Assembly: GCA_945862265.1 (NCBI GenBank)
Contig: CAMAXP010000018.1
Span: 18,704-82,703, forward strand
Reading direction: 5' to 3'
Length of the DNA: 64,000 nucleotides
Origin: Bordetella parapertussis
GTDB taxonomy: Bacteria > Pseudomonadota > Gammaproteobacteria > Burkholderiales > SG8-39
In this document: positions 25,251-33,506 of the stretch, in pieces
Layout: each line of letters begins with the position of its first letter
Position numbering within the stretch: the stretch's first letter is position 1
Position numbers and translations under genes: made by a program
The notes under the pieces: generated by a model
What the model was told of the DNA's origin: nothing
What the model saw: the letters and a program-made list of their open reading frames with translations, nothing else
The model's database searches: none

Positions 25251-26762
25251 ATGCTAGACGTATCGCGCAAGGACCTCATCGCCGGCGTGGCCGGCAGCGG
25301 CACCATGGGCCGCGGCATCATCCAGGTGCTCGCCCAGTGCGGCGTCCGGGTGCTCGTCTATGACGCCAAGGCCGGGGCCGCCCAGGCCGGCAAGGACTCC
25401 ATCGCGCAGTCGCTCGCCAAACTGGTCGAAAAAGGCCGGGTCAAGCAAAAGGATGCCGACGCCACGCTCGGCCGCATTGAACTCGTGGGCGAACTGAAGG
25501 CGCTCTCAGCCTGCCACCTCGTCGTCGAGGCGATCATCGAGGTGCTGGAGGTGAAGCGGGAATTCTTCGCGGCGCTCGAGGCGGTCGTCAGCGAAGACTG
25601 CATCATTGCGTCGAACACCTCTTCGCTCTCCGTGACCGCCATGGCCGCCGGCCTGAAGAAGCCCGGCCGCGTTGCCGGCTATCACTTCTTCAACCCCGTG
25701 CCCGTAATGAAGATCGTCGAAGTCGTCGGCGGCGTACTGACCGAACCGTGGGTCACCGAAGCGCTGACGGAACTCGCCAAGCGCTACGGGCATACACCAG
25801 TCAACTGCCAGGACACGCCCGGCTTCATCGTGAACCACGCCGGACGCGGCTTCGTGCCGGAGTCGCTGCGCATCTATTCTGAAGGCATCGCCGAACCGGC
25901 GGTGATCGACCGCATACTGGTCGATGCCGCGGGCTTTCGCCTCGGGCCGTTCGGCCTGATGGACCTCGTCGGCCTCGACATCGCGCACGGCGTGATGAAG
26001 TCCATGTACGACCAGTACTACCAGGAGCCCCGCTATCGGCCCTCGTTCGTATCCGACCCGCGCGTGGCCGCCGGGCTGCTCGGCCGCAAGACCGGTCGCG
26101 GCTGGTACGAATACAAGGACGGCAACCTCGTGCCGGAACCCGAAAACTCCGCACCGCCCGCGCGCCCGACCTCGGTGTGGGTCGCGCCCGACGCACCGGC
26201 GCTGAAGGAGTTGATCGCCCGCCTTAACGTGAAGTCCGAGTCCGGCGCGAAGCCTTCGCCCGACGCACTGTGCCTCGTCGCGCCGCTGGGCAAGGATGCG
26301 ACCACCTCGGCCCTCGAGCACGGACTGGATGCGGAACGCACCGTGGCGGTGGACCCGCTGTTCGGCTTCACCAAGCGCCGCACGATCATGACCACGCCAA
26401 TTACCAAGTCCGCGTACCGCGCCATGGCGCACGGGCTCCTCGCTGCCGACGGCGTGCCGGTCTCGGTGATCAAGGATTCCCCAGGCTTCGTCGCGCAGCG
26501 CGTCGTCGCACACATTGTCAACGTCGGCTGCGACATTGCGCAGCAGAACATCGCATCGCCTGAAGACCTCGACCGTGCCGTGGTGCTGGGCCTGGGCTAT
26601 CCCCATGGCCCGCTCGCGATGGGCGACGCCGTCGGCGCCGCGAAGATCCTCGCCGTGCTCGAGGCCATGTACGACTTCTACAAAGAGCCCCGCTACCGCC
26701 CGAGCCCCTGGCTCACGCGCCGCGCGCGGCTCGGCGTGTCCCTGCTTACCCCGGAGAACTGA
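25251..26762 (+). CDS. 3-hydroxyacyl-CoA dehydrogenase (PaaH-like)
   Basis: 503-residue, two-C-domain 3-hydroxyacyl-CoA dehydrogenase of the PaaH/PaaC type. NAD motif GSGTMGRGI near residue 15, catalytic region SNTSSLSVTAMA, YHFFNPVPVMKIVEVV, and QDTPGFIVNHAGR. A second C-terminal domain (SPGFVAQRVVAHIVNVG, GLGYPHGPLAMGD) is complete. Oxidises a 3-hydroxyacyl-CoA to the 3-oxo form for the thiolase encoded two bases further on. Substrate could be 3-hydroxyadipyl-CoA or a short acyl-CoA. A TATACT box at 25129 within the upstream gap could belong to its promoter. Confidence 0.9.
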   Translation: MLDVSRKDLIAGVAGSGTMGRGIIQVLAQCGVRVLVYDAKAGAAQAGKDSIAQSLAKLVEKGRVKQKDADATLGRIELVGELKALSACHLVVEAIIEVLEVKREFFAALEAVVSEDCIIASNTSSLSVTAMAAGLKKPGRVAGYHFFNPVPVMKIVEVVGGVLTEPWVTEALTELAKRYGHTPVNCQDTPGFIVNHAGRGFVPESLRIYSEGIAEPAVIDRILVDAAGFRLGPFGLMDLVGLDIAHGVMKSMYDQYYQEPRYRPSFVSDPRVAAGLLGRKTGRGWYEYKDGNLVPEPENSAPPARPTSVWVAPDAPALKELIARLNVKSESGAKPSPDALCLVAPLGKDATTSALEHGLDAERTVAVDPLFGFTKRRTIMTTPITKSAYRAMAHGLLAADGVPVSVIKDSPGFVAQRVVAHIVNVGCDIAQQNIASPEDLDRAVVLGLGYPHGPLAMGDAVGAAKILAVLEAMYDFYKEPRYRPSPWLTRRARLGVSLLTPEN

Positions 26763-26764
26763 TC

Positions 26765-27973
26765 ATGCTGAACGCCTACATCTACGACGGCCTGCGCACC
26801 CCCATCGGGCGGCATGCGGGAAAACTCGCCACCATCCGCCCCGACGACCTCGCCGCCGGCGTGATCGCCGAAGTGGTCAAACGCAACGGCGTAAAGCCCG
26901 AAGAGATTTCGGATGTCATCCTCGGCTGCGTCACGCAGGCCGGCGAAGACAGCCGCAACGTCGCACGGTTCGCCACGCTGTCGTCGGGCCTGCCCGCCTC
27001 GGTGCCGGGCGTCACGGTGAACCGCCTGTGCGCGAGCGGCCTGCAGGCCACGATCGACGCCGCGCGTGCAATCACCTGCGGTGAAGGCGAGCTCTATATC
27101 GCCGGCGGCACGGAAAGCATGACCCGTGCGCCCTACATCATCGCCAAGCCGTCCTCGGCCTTCGGCCGCGACTCCAAGATGTACGACTCCACCATCGGGT
27201 CGCGCTTCACGAACCCCAAGGTGGCCAAGCTCTTCGGCGACCATGCAATGCCGCAGACCGCCGACAACGTGGCCAAGGAATACGGCATCACCCGCGAGCA
27301 GGCCGACGAGTTCGCCCTCGGCTCGCAGCTGAAGTACGCCAAGGCCGAAGCCGACGGGTTTTACAAAGGCGAAATCCTGCCCGTGGCGCTGCCCGGCGGA
27401 AAGAAGGACGCTCCGCCCGTGATGGTGAGCGCGGATGAACACCCGCGCCGCGACGCGACGATGGAGTCGCTGGTCAGGCTCAAGCCCTTGTTCGAAGGCG
27501 GCGTCGTGACGGCGGGCAATGCCTCGGGCGTGAACGACGGCGCTGCTGCGTTGATCGTCGCCAGCGAAAAGTGGGGCAAGACGAACGGCAAAAAGCCGAT
27601 GGCCAGGATCCTGGCCGCCGCCTCGGCCGCCGTCGAACCGCGCATCATGGGCGTCGGCCCGGCCTACGCGATCCCGCTGGCGCTGCAGCGTGCCGGCCTC
27701 ACGCTCAAGGACATGGACATCATCGAGATCAACGAGGCCTTCGCCACCCAGATGCTGGGGTGCCTCGCGATCATGAAGGTGGATTTCAAGGATCCGCGCG
27801 TAAACCCGAACGGCGGCGCGATCGCCATCGGCCACCCGCTCGGATGCTCGGGCGCCCGCCTTGCGATCACGGTCGCGCGGCAACTCGAGCGCATGAACGG
27901 CCGCTACGCCGCGATATCGCTTTGCATCGGCGTGGGCCAGGGGCTGGCGATGATCATCGAGCGGACGAAATAA
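26765..27973 (+). CDS. Acetyl-CoA acyltransferase (thiolase, 3-oxoadipyl-CoA thiolase-like)
   Basis: 402-residue degradative thiolase. Nucleophilic Cys89 in VNRLCASGLQ, His357 in GHPLGCSGAR and Cys387 in CIGVGQG, plus NEAFA before them: a full catalytic set. Cleaves a 3-oxoacyl-CoA with CoA, releasing acetyl-CoA. CIGVGQG and the partner PaaH-like gene fit PcaF/PaaJ-type 3-oxoadipyl-CoA thiolases, but general beta-oxidation is possible. The pair forms a two-gene unit that converges on the hydratase gene with three bases between stops. Confidence 0.92.
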   Translation: MLNAYIYDGLRTPIGRHAGKLATIRPDDLAAGVIAEVVKRNGVKPEEISDVILGCVTQAGEDSRNVARFATLSSGLPASVPGVTVNRLCASGLQATIDAARAITCGEGELYIAGGTESMTRAPYIIAKPSSAFGRDSKMYDSTIGSRFTNPKVAKLFGDHAMPQTADNVAKEYGITREQADEFALGSQLKYAKAEADGFYKGEILPVALPGGKKDAPPVMVSADEHPRRDATMESLVRLKPLFEGGVVTAGNASGVNDGAAALIVASEKWGKTNGKKPMARILAAASAAVEPRIMGVGPAYAIPLALQRAGLTLKDMDIIEINEAFATQMLGCLAIMKVDFKDPRVNPNGGAIAIGHPLGCSGARLAITVARQLERMNGRYAAISLCIGVGQGLAMIIERTK

Positions 27974-27976
27974 CTT

Positions 27977-28756
27977 TCAGCCGAAGTGGACTGCGACCCC
28001 GCCCAGCGGGCCGTAGTCCACGTTGATCGTATCGCCCTTCTTCACCGCCACCGGGCGCGTGAAGGAACCGGCCAGGAAGAAGTGCCCCGCCTCCAGGCCG
28101 ACGCCGAATGCGGCGAGTTTATTGGCCAGCCAGACGATCCCCATCGCGGGATGCCCGAGCACCCCGGCAGCGACGCCGGTTTCCTCGACCACACCATTCT
28201 TCGAGCAGATCGCCGCCGCCCAGCGCAGGTCGATGTCGAACGGGCGCACCGGCCGTCCGCCGGTGATGATCCCGCCACAGGCCGCGTTATCGGCAATGTT
28301 GTCCTGGATCTTGCGGGGGTACTTCGAGCGCCCGTCGATGATCTCCAGGGCCGGCACCACGAATTCCGTCGCACGCAACACGTCGGTCATCGTCACGCCG
28401 GGGCCCTTCAGCGGTGAACCGAGCACGAAAGCGAGTTCGACTTCGATGCGCGGGATGATGAATCGCGACGTGTCCAGCGTGTCGCCATCGTTGTAGAACA
28501 TGTCGTCGAGCAGCACGCCGTAGTCCGGCTCATGGACGTTGGAGGCGGCCTGCATCGCCTTCGAGGTGAGGCCGATCTTGTGGCCGCGTTTCGTGCGTCC
28601 CTGCGCGAACTTCGCAGCGATGACCTCGCTCTGGATCGCGTAGGCGTCCTCGATGGTAATGCCCGGATAGGTGGTGGTGAGCTGCACGCACGGCACGACC
28701 GTGCGCTCCGCCTCGAGCATCTGCGCGGCGGCAGCCTTGAGCTCGGCCGGGGTCAC
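27977..28756 (-). CDS. 2-oxo-4-enoate hydratase (MhpD/HpaH-like, FAH fold)
   Basis: 259 residues from a GTG at 28756 that overlaps the upstream gene's TGA (GTGA). PYGVLLDDMFYND, PRIEVELAFVLG and ITGGRPVRPFDIDLRWA are typical of 2-oxopent-4-enoate / 2-oxohept-4-ene-1,7-dioate hydratases, which add water to a dienoate in meta-cleavage pathways. Acidic residues in IEVELAFVLG and the upstream GVLLDD region should hold the divalent metal. Last gene of a tightly overlapping reverse operon. The dioate form is favoured because the neighbour resembles HpaG-type isomerases, but this is not proven. Confidence 0.85.
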   Translation of the reverse strand: MTPAELKAAAAQMLEAERTVVPCVQLTTTYPGITIEDAYAIQSEVIAAKFAQGRTKRGHKIGLTSKAMQAASNVHEPDYGVLLDDMFYNDGDTLDTSRFIIPRIEVELAFVLGSPLKGPGVTMTDVLRATEFVVPALEIIDGRSKYPRKIQDNIADNAACGGIITGGRPVRPFDIDLRWAAAICSKNGVVEETGVAAGVLGHPAMGIVWLANKLAAFGVGLEAGHFFLAGSFTRPVAVKKGDTINVDYGPLGGVAVHFG

Positions 28757-29616
28757 GGCTTTTCGTCCGCGACGGTGTTCGACAGGACGCCCACGCCCGA
28801 GACTTCCACTTCCACCACGTCGCCGGGCTTGAGGAACTTCGGCGGCGTGAAACGGATGCCTGCACCGATCGGCGTGCCGGTGACGATCACGTCGCCCGGC
28901 TTCAGCGCCGTCCACGTGGAGATGTAGCGGATCAGCGTTCGGAAAGGGAACATCAGGTTCGCCGTCGTATCGTGCTGGCGCTGCTCGCCATTGACCCGCG
29001 TCGTCACCGTCACGTCACCGAAGCCGGGAAATTCGTCCGAAGTGACCATCCACGGACCGATCGATCCGCTGGCCTCCCAGGTCTTGCCTTGGGTGACGTT
29101 GAACTTGCCGTGCTTCGTCCAGTCGCGGATCGTGCCCTCGTTGACGCAGGTGAGGCCGGCGATGTGGCTGTCGGCCGCCTCCTCGGAAATCCGCCGGCCG
29201 CCCTTGCCGATGATGATCCCGATCTCCCCTTCGTAATCGAGTTGCTCCGACTCGGGCGGGCGCATGAGCTTGCCGCCGTGTCCCACCAACGACCCGGGAA
29301 AGCGCAGGAAGATGCTCGGGTACTTGGGGAGGTCGGAGCCGTCCTTGTACTCGGCGTTGCGATTGCCGTAGTTGACGCCCACGCAGATGATTTTTTCCGG
29401 GAAGGGAATGGGCGAAGCGAGCTTGAGCCCGGCCAACGCGTGGTCGGGCTTCGCCTTGGCGACAAGTTCCTTGATACGGGCAAGCGCATCGGCCTCGAGG
29501 GCGGCGCGCAGCGTCGTGATGCCCGCACCGAGCTTGTCGGTCAGGTCGACCACGCCATCGCCTGCAAGTGCACCGAAGCGCGGCTTGCCCGCGAGTTCAA
29601 AAGAAAGGAGTTTCAT
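28753..29616 (-). CDS. Fumarylacetoacetate hydrolase family protein
   Basis: 287-residue FAH-fold enzyme. KIICVGVNYGNRNAEY and the metal site SEQLDYEGEIGIIIGKGGRR are clear, followed by GKTWEASGSIGPWMV and LKPGDVIVTGTPIGAGI. Family members act as 2,4-dioxo acid hydrolases, oxaloacetate or 4-oxalocrotonate decarboxylases and 5-carboxymethyl-2-hydroxymuconate isomerases; sequence does not settle which. Its start overlaps the amidohydrolase stop (ATGA) and its stop overlaps the hydratase start (GTGA), so the three are translated as a unit. Confidence 0.9.
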   Translation of the reverse strand: MKLLSFELAGKPRFGALAGDGVVDLTDKLGAGITTLRAALEADALARIKELVAKAKPDHALAGLKLASPIPFPEKIICVGVNYGNRNAEYKDGSDLPKYPSIFLRFPGSLVGHGGKLMRPPESEQLDYEGEIGIIIGKGGRRISEEAADSHIAGLTCVNEGTIRDWTKHGKFNVTQGKTWEASGSIGPWMVTSDEFPGFGDVTVTTRVNGEQRQHDTTANLMFPFRTLIRYISTWTALKPGDVIVTGTPIGAGIRFTPPKFLKPGDVVEVEVSGVGVLSNTVADEKP

Positions 29617-30485
29617 GAGTCGAATCCAAAAAGTCTGGCGGGGTTGTCGACGAGGATCTTCTTTAGCATCGCCTCGTCAGGGACAAAACGGTACAGCGCT
29701 TCGAGGAGGTCTGCCTCATTCGGCGGTTGCTTCACCGATACGGGATGAGGCCAGTCGCTGGCCCACACCACGCGGTCCGGCGCAGTCTCGATCAGGGTGC
29801 GCGCCACCGGGATGACGTCGTCCCAGGGCGCGCCGGCCTTGGAGATCTTCTCGGTCAGCGAGAGCATGACCCAGAAGTTCCCCCGCTTGAGGAGTTCCAC
29901 CACCTTCTTCAGGCTCGGGTCGGCTGCGCCCAGTTGCGGATCGGGACGCCCCATGTGATCGAGAAGGACCGGGATCTCGAGCTTCTCGAAGGGTGCGATG
30001 TTTTCGGCAATGCCTTTGGCCTCGGGCTGGATCTTCGCGTACCAGCCGAGTTCCTTGACCCTAGCAAGGGAGCGCTCCATTTCCTTGTCCGACAGCGCAA
30101 TGCCCAGGCTCTGCCGCGAAAACCTCGCGCCACGGACACCGCCCTCATGCAGCTTCGCGATGTAGGCGTCGTCACGCTCGCTCAGCACGACAGCGTTGGC
30201 GCAACCGCGATAGTTCGGCCCCAGCGCGGCAATGCCATCCAGAGTCGCAGAGTGGTCGGCGCCATAAGTGGTCGGCTGCACGACAACGCCACGCTGGATC
30301 CCCAGCGCCTTGTGCATCTTCTGCGCCGCTTGCGAGGTGGCAGTCGGCATGACGTAGGCCGCGCCGGGACGCGGCGGGTACTTGTCGGCCGGCCCGAGCA
30401 CGTGGAACTGGCTGTCGCAAGAGAGCGGCGGCGGCACCTTTTTGGGCGTGCGGGGATTCGGGTCGAATGCGAGATAGTCGGCCAT
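29613..30485 (-). CDS. Amidohydrolase-2 family protein (PDC hydrolase/LigI-like)
   Basis: 290 residues, the size of 2-pyrone-4,6-dicarboxylate hydrolase-type enzymes. SCDSQFHVLGP replaces the usual D-x-H-x-H start with a single clear His; later landmarks are PVLLDHMGRP and VVWASDWPHPV, matching the conserved His/Asp of the TIM barrel. Enzymes of this group open lactones such as 2-pyrone dicarboxylate, often without strict metal need. Operon partner of the FAH and hydratase genes. Aminocarboxymuconate semialdehyde decarboxylase-like function is an alternative given the RidA gene upstream. Confidence 0.82.
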   Translation of the reverse strand: MADYLAFDPNPRTPKKVPPPLSCDSQFHVLGPADKYPPRPGAAYVMPTATSQAAQKMHKALGIQRGVVVQPTTYGADHSATLDGIAALGPNYRGCANAVVLSERDDAYIAKLHEGGVRGARFSRQSLGIALSDKEMERSLARVKELGWYAKIQPEAKGIAENIAPFEKLEIPVLLDHMGRPDPQLGAADPSLKKVVELLKRGNFWVMLSLTEKISKAGAPWDDVIPVARTLIETAPDRVVWASDWPHPVSVKQPPNEADLLEALYRFVPDEAMLKKILVDNPARLFGFDS

Positions 30486-30494
30486 GTCCCCTCC

Positions 30495-30890
30495 TCAGCC
30501 CAGCACAGCAATGAAATCGCACTCGAGCAGCTTTTCGCCGTCGAGCGGGGCCTGCATGGCGTGGCGCGCCGGCCGCGAATGCGGATCCGGGAACATCTTC
30601 AGCCACTCACGGTTTACGCCCTCGCGCTGCGAGCGGTCGAGCATCCACACGGTCATCTTGATGATGTTGGCCGGGCTGCCTCCTGCGGCTTCCACGATGC
30701 GTTTCACGTGAGCGAACATCAGCGCGCTCTGCTCGTCGATGGTGGCGCCGTACTTCCCGGTCGCCGGATCGGTGCCCTGGATGCTGCCGGAGTAGAGCAT
30801 GTTGCCGATCCGGCAGGCTGCGGGGATCGGGTTCTTATGACTGAACCCATCGACATAGATGCTCGTGCGCTTGAGGTCTGGTGTACTCAT
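30495..30890 (-). CDS. RidA/YjgF family protein
   Basis: 131-residue RidA homologue. The core IGNMLYSGSIQGTDPATG and AGGSPANIIKMTVWMLDRSQ is typical; the conserved arginine near the C-terminus is probably in HSRPARHA, and the chain ends LLECDFIAVLG. RidA proteins deaminate reactive enamines, and relatives in aromatic pathways act as 2-aminomuconate deaminases. Being first enzyme gene of the operon with amidohydrolase, FAH and hydratase, a pathway-specific deaminase role is reasonable (inference). The next gene starts nine bases after its stop. Confidence 0.85.
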   Translation of the reverse strand: MSTPDLKRTSIYVDGFSHKNPIPAACRIGNMLYSGSIQGTDPATGKYGATIDEQSALMFAHVKRIVEAAGGSPANIIKMTVWMLDRSQREGVNREWLKMFPDPHSRPARHAMQAPLDGEKLLECDFIAVLG

Positions 30891-30891
30891 T

Positions 30892-31863
30892 TCAATTGGC
30901 CCGGATGTTGGCTTTCATGATGACGGGGGTCCATTTTTCGTATTCCGCCTTGAGGTAGCCGTGGAATTGCTCGGGAGTGGTCGCGCGGGCCTCGGCGCCA
31001 AGCGCGTCGAATTTATCGATCACGGATTTTTCGCCGAGCACCCGGGCCAGCGCCGACTGCATCCGGGCGATTACCGCCTTGGGCGTGCCGGTCGGCGCCA
31101 CGATCCCGGTGAAGGTCGCGCCTTCCATGCCTTTCACGCCCGCCTCCTCGAAAGTGGGGACGTCCGGCAGGGACGGAACGCGCTTGTCCACGGTGACGGC
31201 CAATGCGCGCACGCGCCCCTGCTTGATGAAAGGCAGCGACACCGAGACCTGCTCGAAGCTCATCTGCACTTCCCCCGCCAGCATCGCCGTGCTGGCCGGC
31301 GCATTGCCCTTGTAGTGCACGGTCAGCCAGGACGCTCCGGTGAGCGACTGCAGCAACTCGGACAGCAGGTGGTTGGTGGTCCCGGCGCTGGGCGTGGCCA
31401 GCGTGAGCTTGCCCGGCTCCTTCTTCGCGAGGTCCAGCAGCTCGCGCACCGACTTCGCCGGTGTCGTCGGATGGACGAGCAGCGCGATCGGCGTAAACGA
31501 CACCGAACTGACCGGCGTGAAATCCTTGTCCCAGTGGTAGGCCGGGCGATTGAAGATGATCGGCGCATGCAGCAGCGGCGAGTTCGCCATGAAGAACACC
31601 GTGTAGCCGTCGGCCGGGCTCTTCGCCACGAATTCGCCCGCAATGATGCCGCCGGCGCCGGGCTTGTTTTCGATGATCACGGGCTGGCCGAGCGCCTCCT
31701 GCATGCCCGGCGCGACGATCCGCGCCGCGGTATCCACGTTCCCGCCGGGCGGGTACGGCACGACGAGCTTGATGGGCTTCTCCGGCCATTTCTGCGCCAG
31801 GGCGGGCGTGGCGAGCGCTGCGAGCGCCGCGCAGGCCGCGGCAAAAAATGCGACTGTCCTCAT
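30892..31863 (-). CDS. Bug/TctC family binding protein
   Basis: 323 residues. Signal peptide (CAALAALATPALAQK) then WPEKPIKLVVPYPPGGNVDT, a variant of the family strand. Ligand loop VHYKGNAPASTAMLAGE differs from the usual IPYKG. One base separates its stop from the RidA start, making it the first gene of the reverse operon RidA-amidohydrolase-FAH-hydratase, whose substrate it may bind. Preceded by a divergent 164-base region with a strong palindrome at 31950. Confidence 0.93.
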   Translation of the reverse strand: MRTVAFFAAACAALAALATPALAQKWPEKPIKLVVPYPPGGNVDTAARIVAPGMQEALGQPVIIENKPGAGGIIAGEFVAKSPADGYTVFFMANSPLLHAPIIFNRPAYHWDKDFTPVSSVSFTPIALLVHPTTPAKSVRELLDLAKKEPGKLTLATPSAGTTNHLLSELLQSLTGASWLTVHYKGNAPASTAMLAGEVQMSFEQVSVSLPFIKQGRVRALAVTVDKRVPSLPDVPTFEEAGVKGMEGATFTGIVAPTGTPKAVIARMQSALARVLGEKSVIDKFDALGAEARATTPEQFHGYLKAEYEKWTPVIMKANIRAN

Positions 31864-31949
31864 GGTCTCTTCCTCTAGTTTTGTTATTTTCAGACTGTAA
31901 AAGGCCGCGCCGCCGCCCGCAACCGGCGTGGCGCATTTTGTTCCACACT

Positions 31950-31967
31950 ATGGACATTCATGTCCAT
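31950..31967. promoter_or_regulatory. Perfect 18-base operator-like palindrome
   Basis: ATGGACAT-TC-ATGTCCAT: eight-base arms with a two-base centre, lying in the 164-base gap between the divergent Bug operon (start 31863) and the flavin reductase gene (start 32028). A partial third half-site TGTTCCA lies just before it (31939-31945). The IclR regulator encoded at 32655 is the obvious candidate to bind it and to control both directions. Confidence 0.6.
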
Positions 31968-32027
31968 CCTCGCTTGACCCCGGCGCGCCCGGCCCCTTAG
32001 TCTCCAGCCGAACCGATTGGAGACTGC

Positions 32028-32651
32028 ATGGACATCCCCGCCGCGGGCCTCGACCCCGAAGCCACCTACAAGCTCATCACCGGCATCATCGTCCCCCGCC
32101 CGATTGCGTGGGTCACGACCCTGTCGCCCGGCGGCGCGGTCAACCTCGCGCCGTTCAGCGCTTTTACCTTCGTGTCGAACAAACCTCCGATGGTAGGCAT
32201 CAATATCGGTCGCAAGGCCGGCAGGCTCAAGGACACCGGCGTCAACATCCATGCGGGCGGCGAATTCGTCGTCAACATCGCCGACGAAAACCTGATCGAA
32301 CCCGTGCACCTGTCGGCGATCGAATACGCGCCGGAGGTCAGCGAAGCCGACCTCCTCGGCCTAGCGCTCAAGGCCAGCCAGGCCGTGCGCGTGCCAAGCC
32401 TCGCCGCCGCGCCGATCAGCCTCGAATGCCGCTTCCACAGCGCTACGGCTTACGGCGAAACGGGATCGGAATTCATGGTCGGCGAAGTGCTCGTGTTCCA
32501 TATCCGCGACGGCCTCTGCGTGAACGGCAAGATCGACACCGCGCAACTGCGCCCACTGTGCCGGATCGGCGGGCCGAACTACGCCAAGCTCGGCGAGATC
32601 CTTTCCATGCAGCCGATCGGGCAGACGCCGAAAACCGTGCTCGGTGCCTGA
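32028..32651 (+). CDS. Flavin reductase-like (FMN-binding split-barrel) protein
   Basis: 207 residues of the flavin reductase family. IVPRPIAWVTTLSPGGAVNLAPFSAF is the hallmark strand pair around the FMN site, followed by PPMVGINIGRK and VNIHAGGEFVVNIADENL. May reduce FMN for an oxygenase or act on its own; no oxygenase gene adjoins it. Three bases separate it from the IclR gene, so the two are co-transcribed. Preceded by the 18-base palindrome. Confidence 0.88.
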   Translation: MDIPAAGLDPEATYKLITGIIVPRPIAWVTTLSPGGAVNLAPFSAFTFVSNKPPMVGINIGRKAGRLKDTGVNIHAGGEFVVNIADENLIEPVHLSAIEYAPEVSEADLLGLALKASQAVRVPSLAAAPISLECRFHSATAYGETGSEFMVGEVLVFHIRDGLCVNGKIDTAQLRPLCRIGGPNYAKLGEILSMQPIGQTPKTVLGA

Positions 32652-32654
32652 GAC

Positions 32655-33443
32655 ATGGCGGCGCGGCAAGGCGTAGGCGGCGCGCAAAGCATCCGCCGTG
32701 CGATGGCGGTGCTCCGCATCCTCGCCGTCGGCCAGGAGCACGGGGTGCGGCTGACCGATATCGTGGAGGAGACCGGCCTCAACCGCCCGACGGTCCACCG
32801 CATCCTGCGCGTCCTGCTGGAAGAAGGTGCAGTCGAACAGGATCCCCAGACACGCAAGTACCTCATTGGCCAGGAGGTGTCCCTGCTTGCGCTGGCGCGC
32901 ACCGCCCGGACGCCGGTTCGCGCCGTGGCCGAGCCGTACCTGCACCACATCGCCGAGAAAGCCGGCGACACGGTCTTCCTCACGATCCGCAGCGGCTTTG
33001 ACTCCATCTGCGTGGACCGCAGGACCGGGAACTACCCGGTCAAGGTCCTGTCCATAGAGATCGGGGCGCGTCGCCCGCTCGGCTTAGGGGTCGGGGGATT
33101 GGTATTGCTCGCGTTCCTGCCGCGCGCCGAATCGGCCGCGATCAACAAGGCGAACGCTCAGCGCCTCGCCCACCACGGCCTCACCACGACGAAGCTGACC
33201 GAGCGGGTGCGAGCGACCCGCGCCAAGGGCTATGCCTATACCGAGGTGGGTGTCGTGCGCGGCACCAAAGCGCTCGCCGTCCCCGTCCTGGGACCAGGAG
33301 GCGAAGCGGTCGCAGCCATCAGCATCGCCGCCATCTCGGACCGCATCACGCCGGCGCGCATGGCGACGCTGGTCGGCCTGATGAGCCAGCAGGCCGCGCT
33401 GGTTTCCCGCCGGCTCGCGGACCTCGCCAAGGCGGGAAAATGA
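32655..33443 (+). CDS. IclR family transcriptional regulator
   Basis: 262 residues. The winged helix reads GVRLTDIVEETGLNRPTVHR around residues 32-51, and the effector domain includes GDTVFLTIRSGFDSICVDRR and GARRPLGLGVGGLVLLA. Co-transcribed with the flavin reductase-like gene and the nearest regulator of the divergent RidA/FAH operon. Likely ligand: an intermediate of that pathway (inference). Confidence 0.9.
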   Translation: MAARQGVGGAQSIRRAMAVLRILAVGQEHGVRLTDIVEETGLNRPTVHRILRVLLEEGAVEQDPQTRKYLIGQEVSLLALARTARTPVRAVAEPYLHHIAEKAGDTVFLTIRSGFDSICVDRRTGNYPVKVLSIEIGARRPLGLGVGGLVLLAFLPRAESAAINKANAQRLAHHGLTTTKLTERVRATRAKGYAYTEVGVVRGTKALAVPVLGPGGEAVAAISIAAISDRITPARMATLVGLMSQQAALVSRRLADLAKAGK

Positions 33444-33506
33444 TGTCCCGCCCCCCCGCCGCGAAGTAAAATTGCGGCAACCCCCATTTGCACGCAGGAG
33501 CACCCC

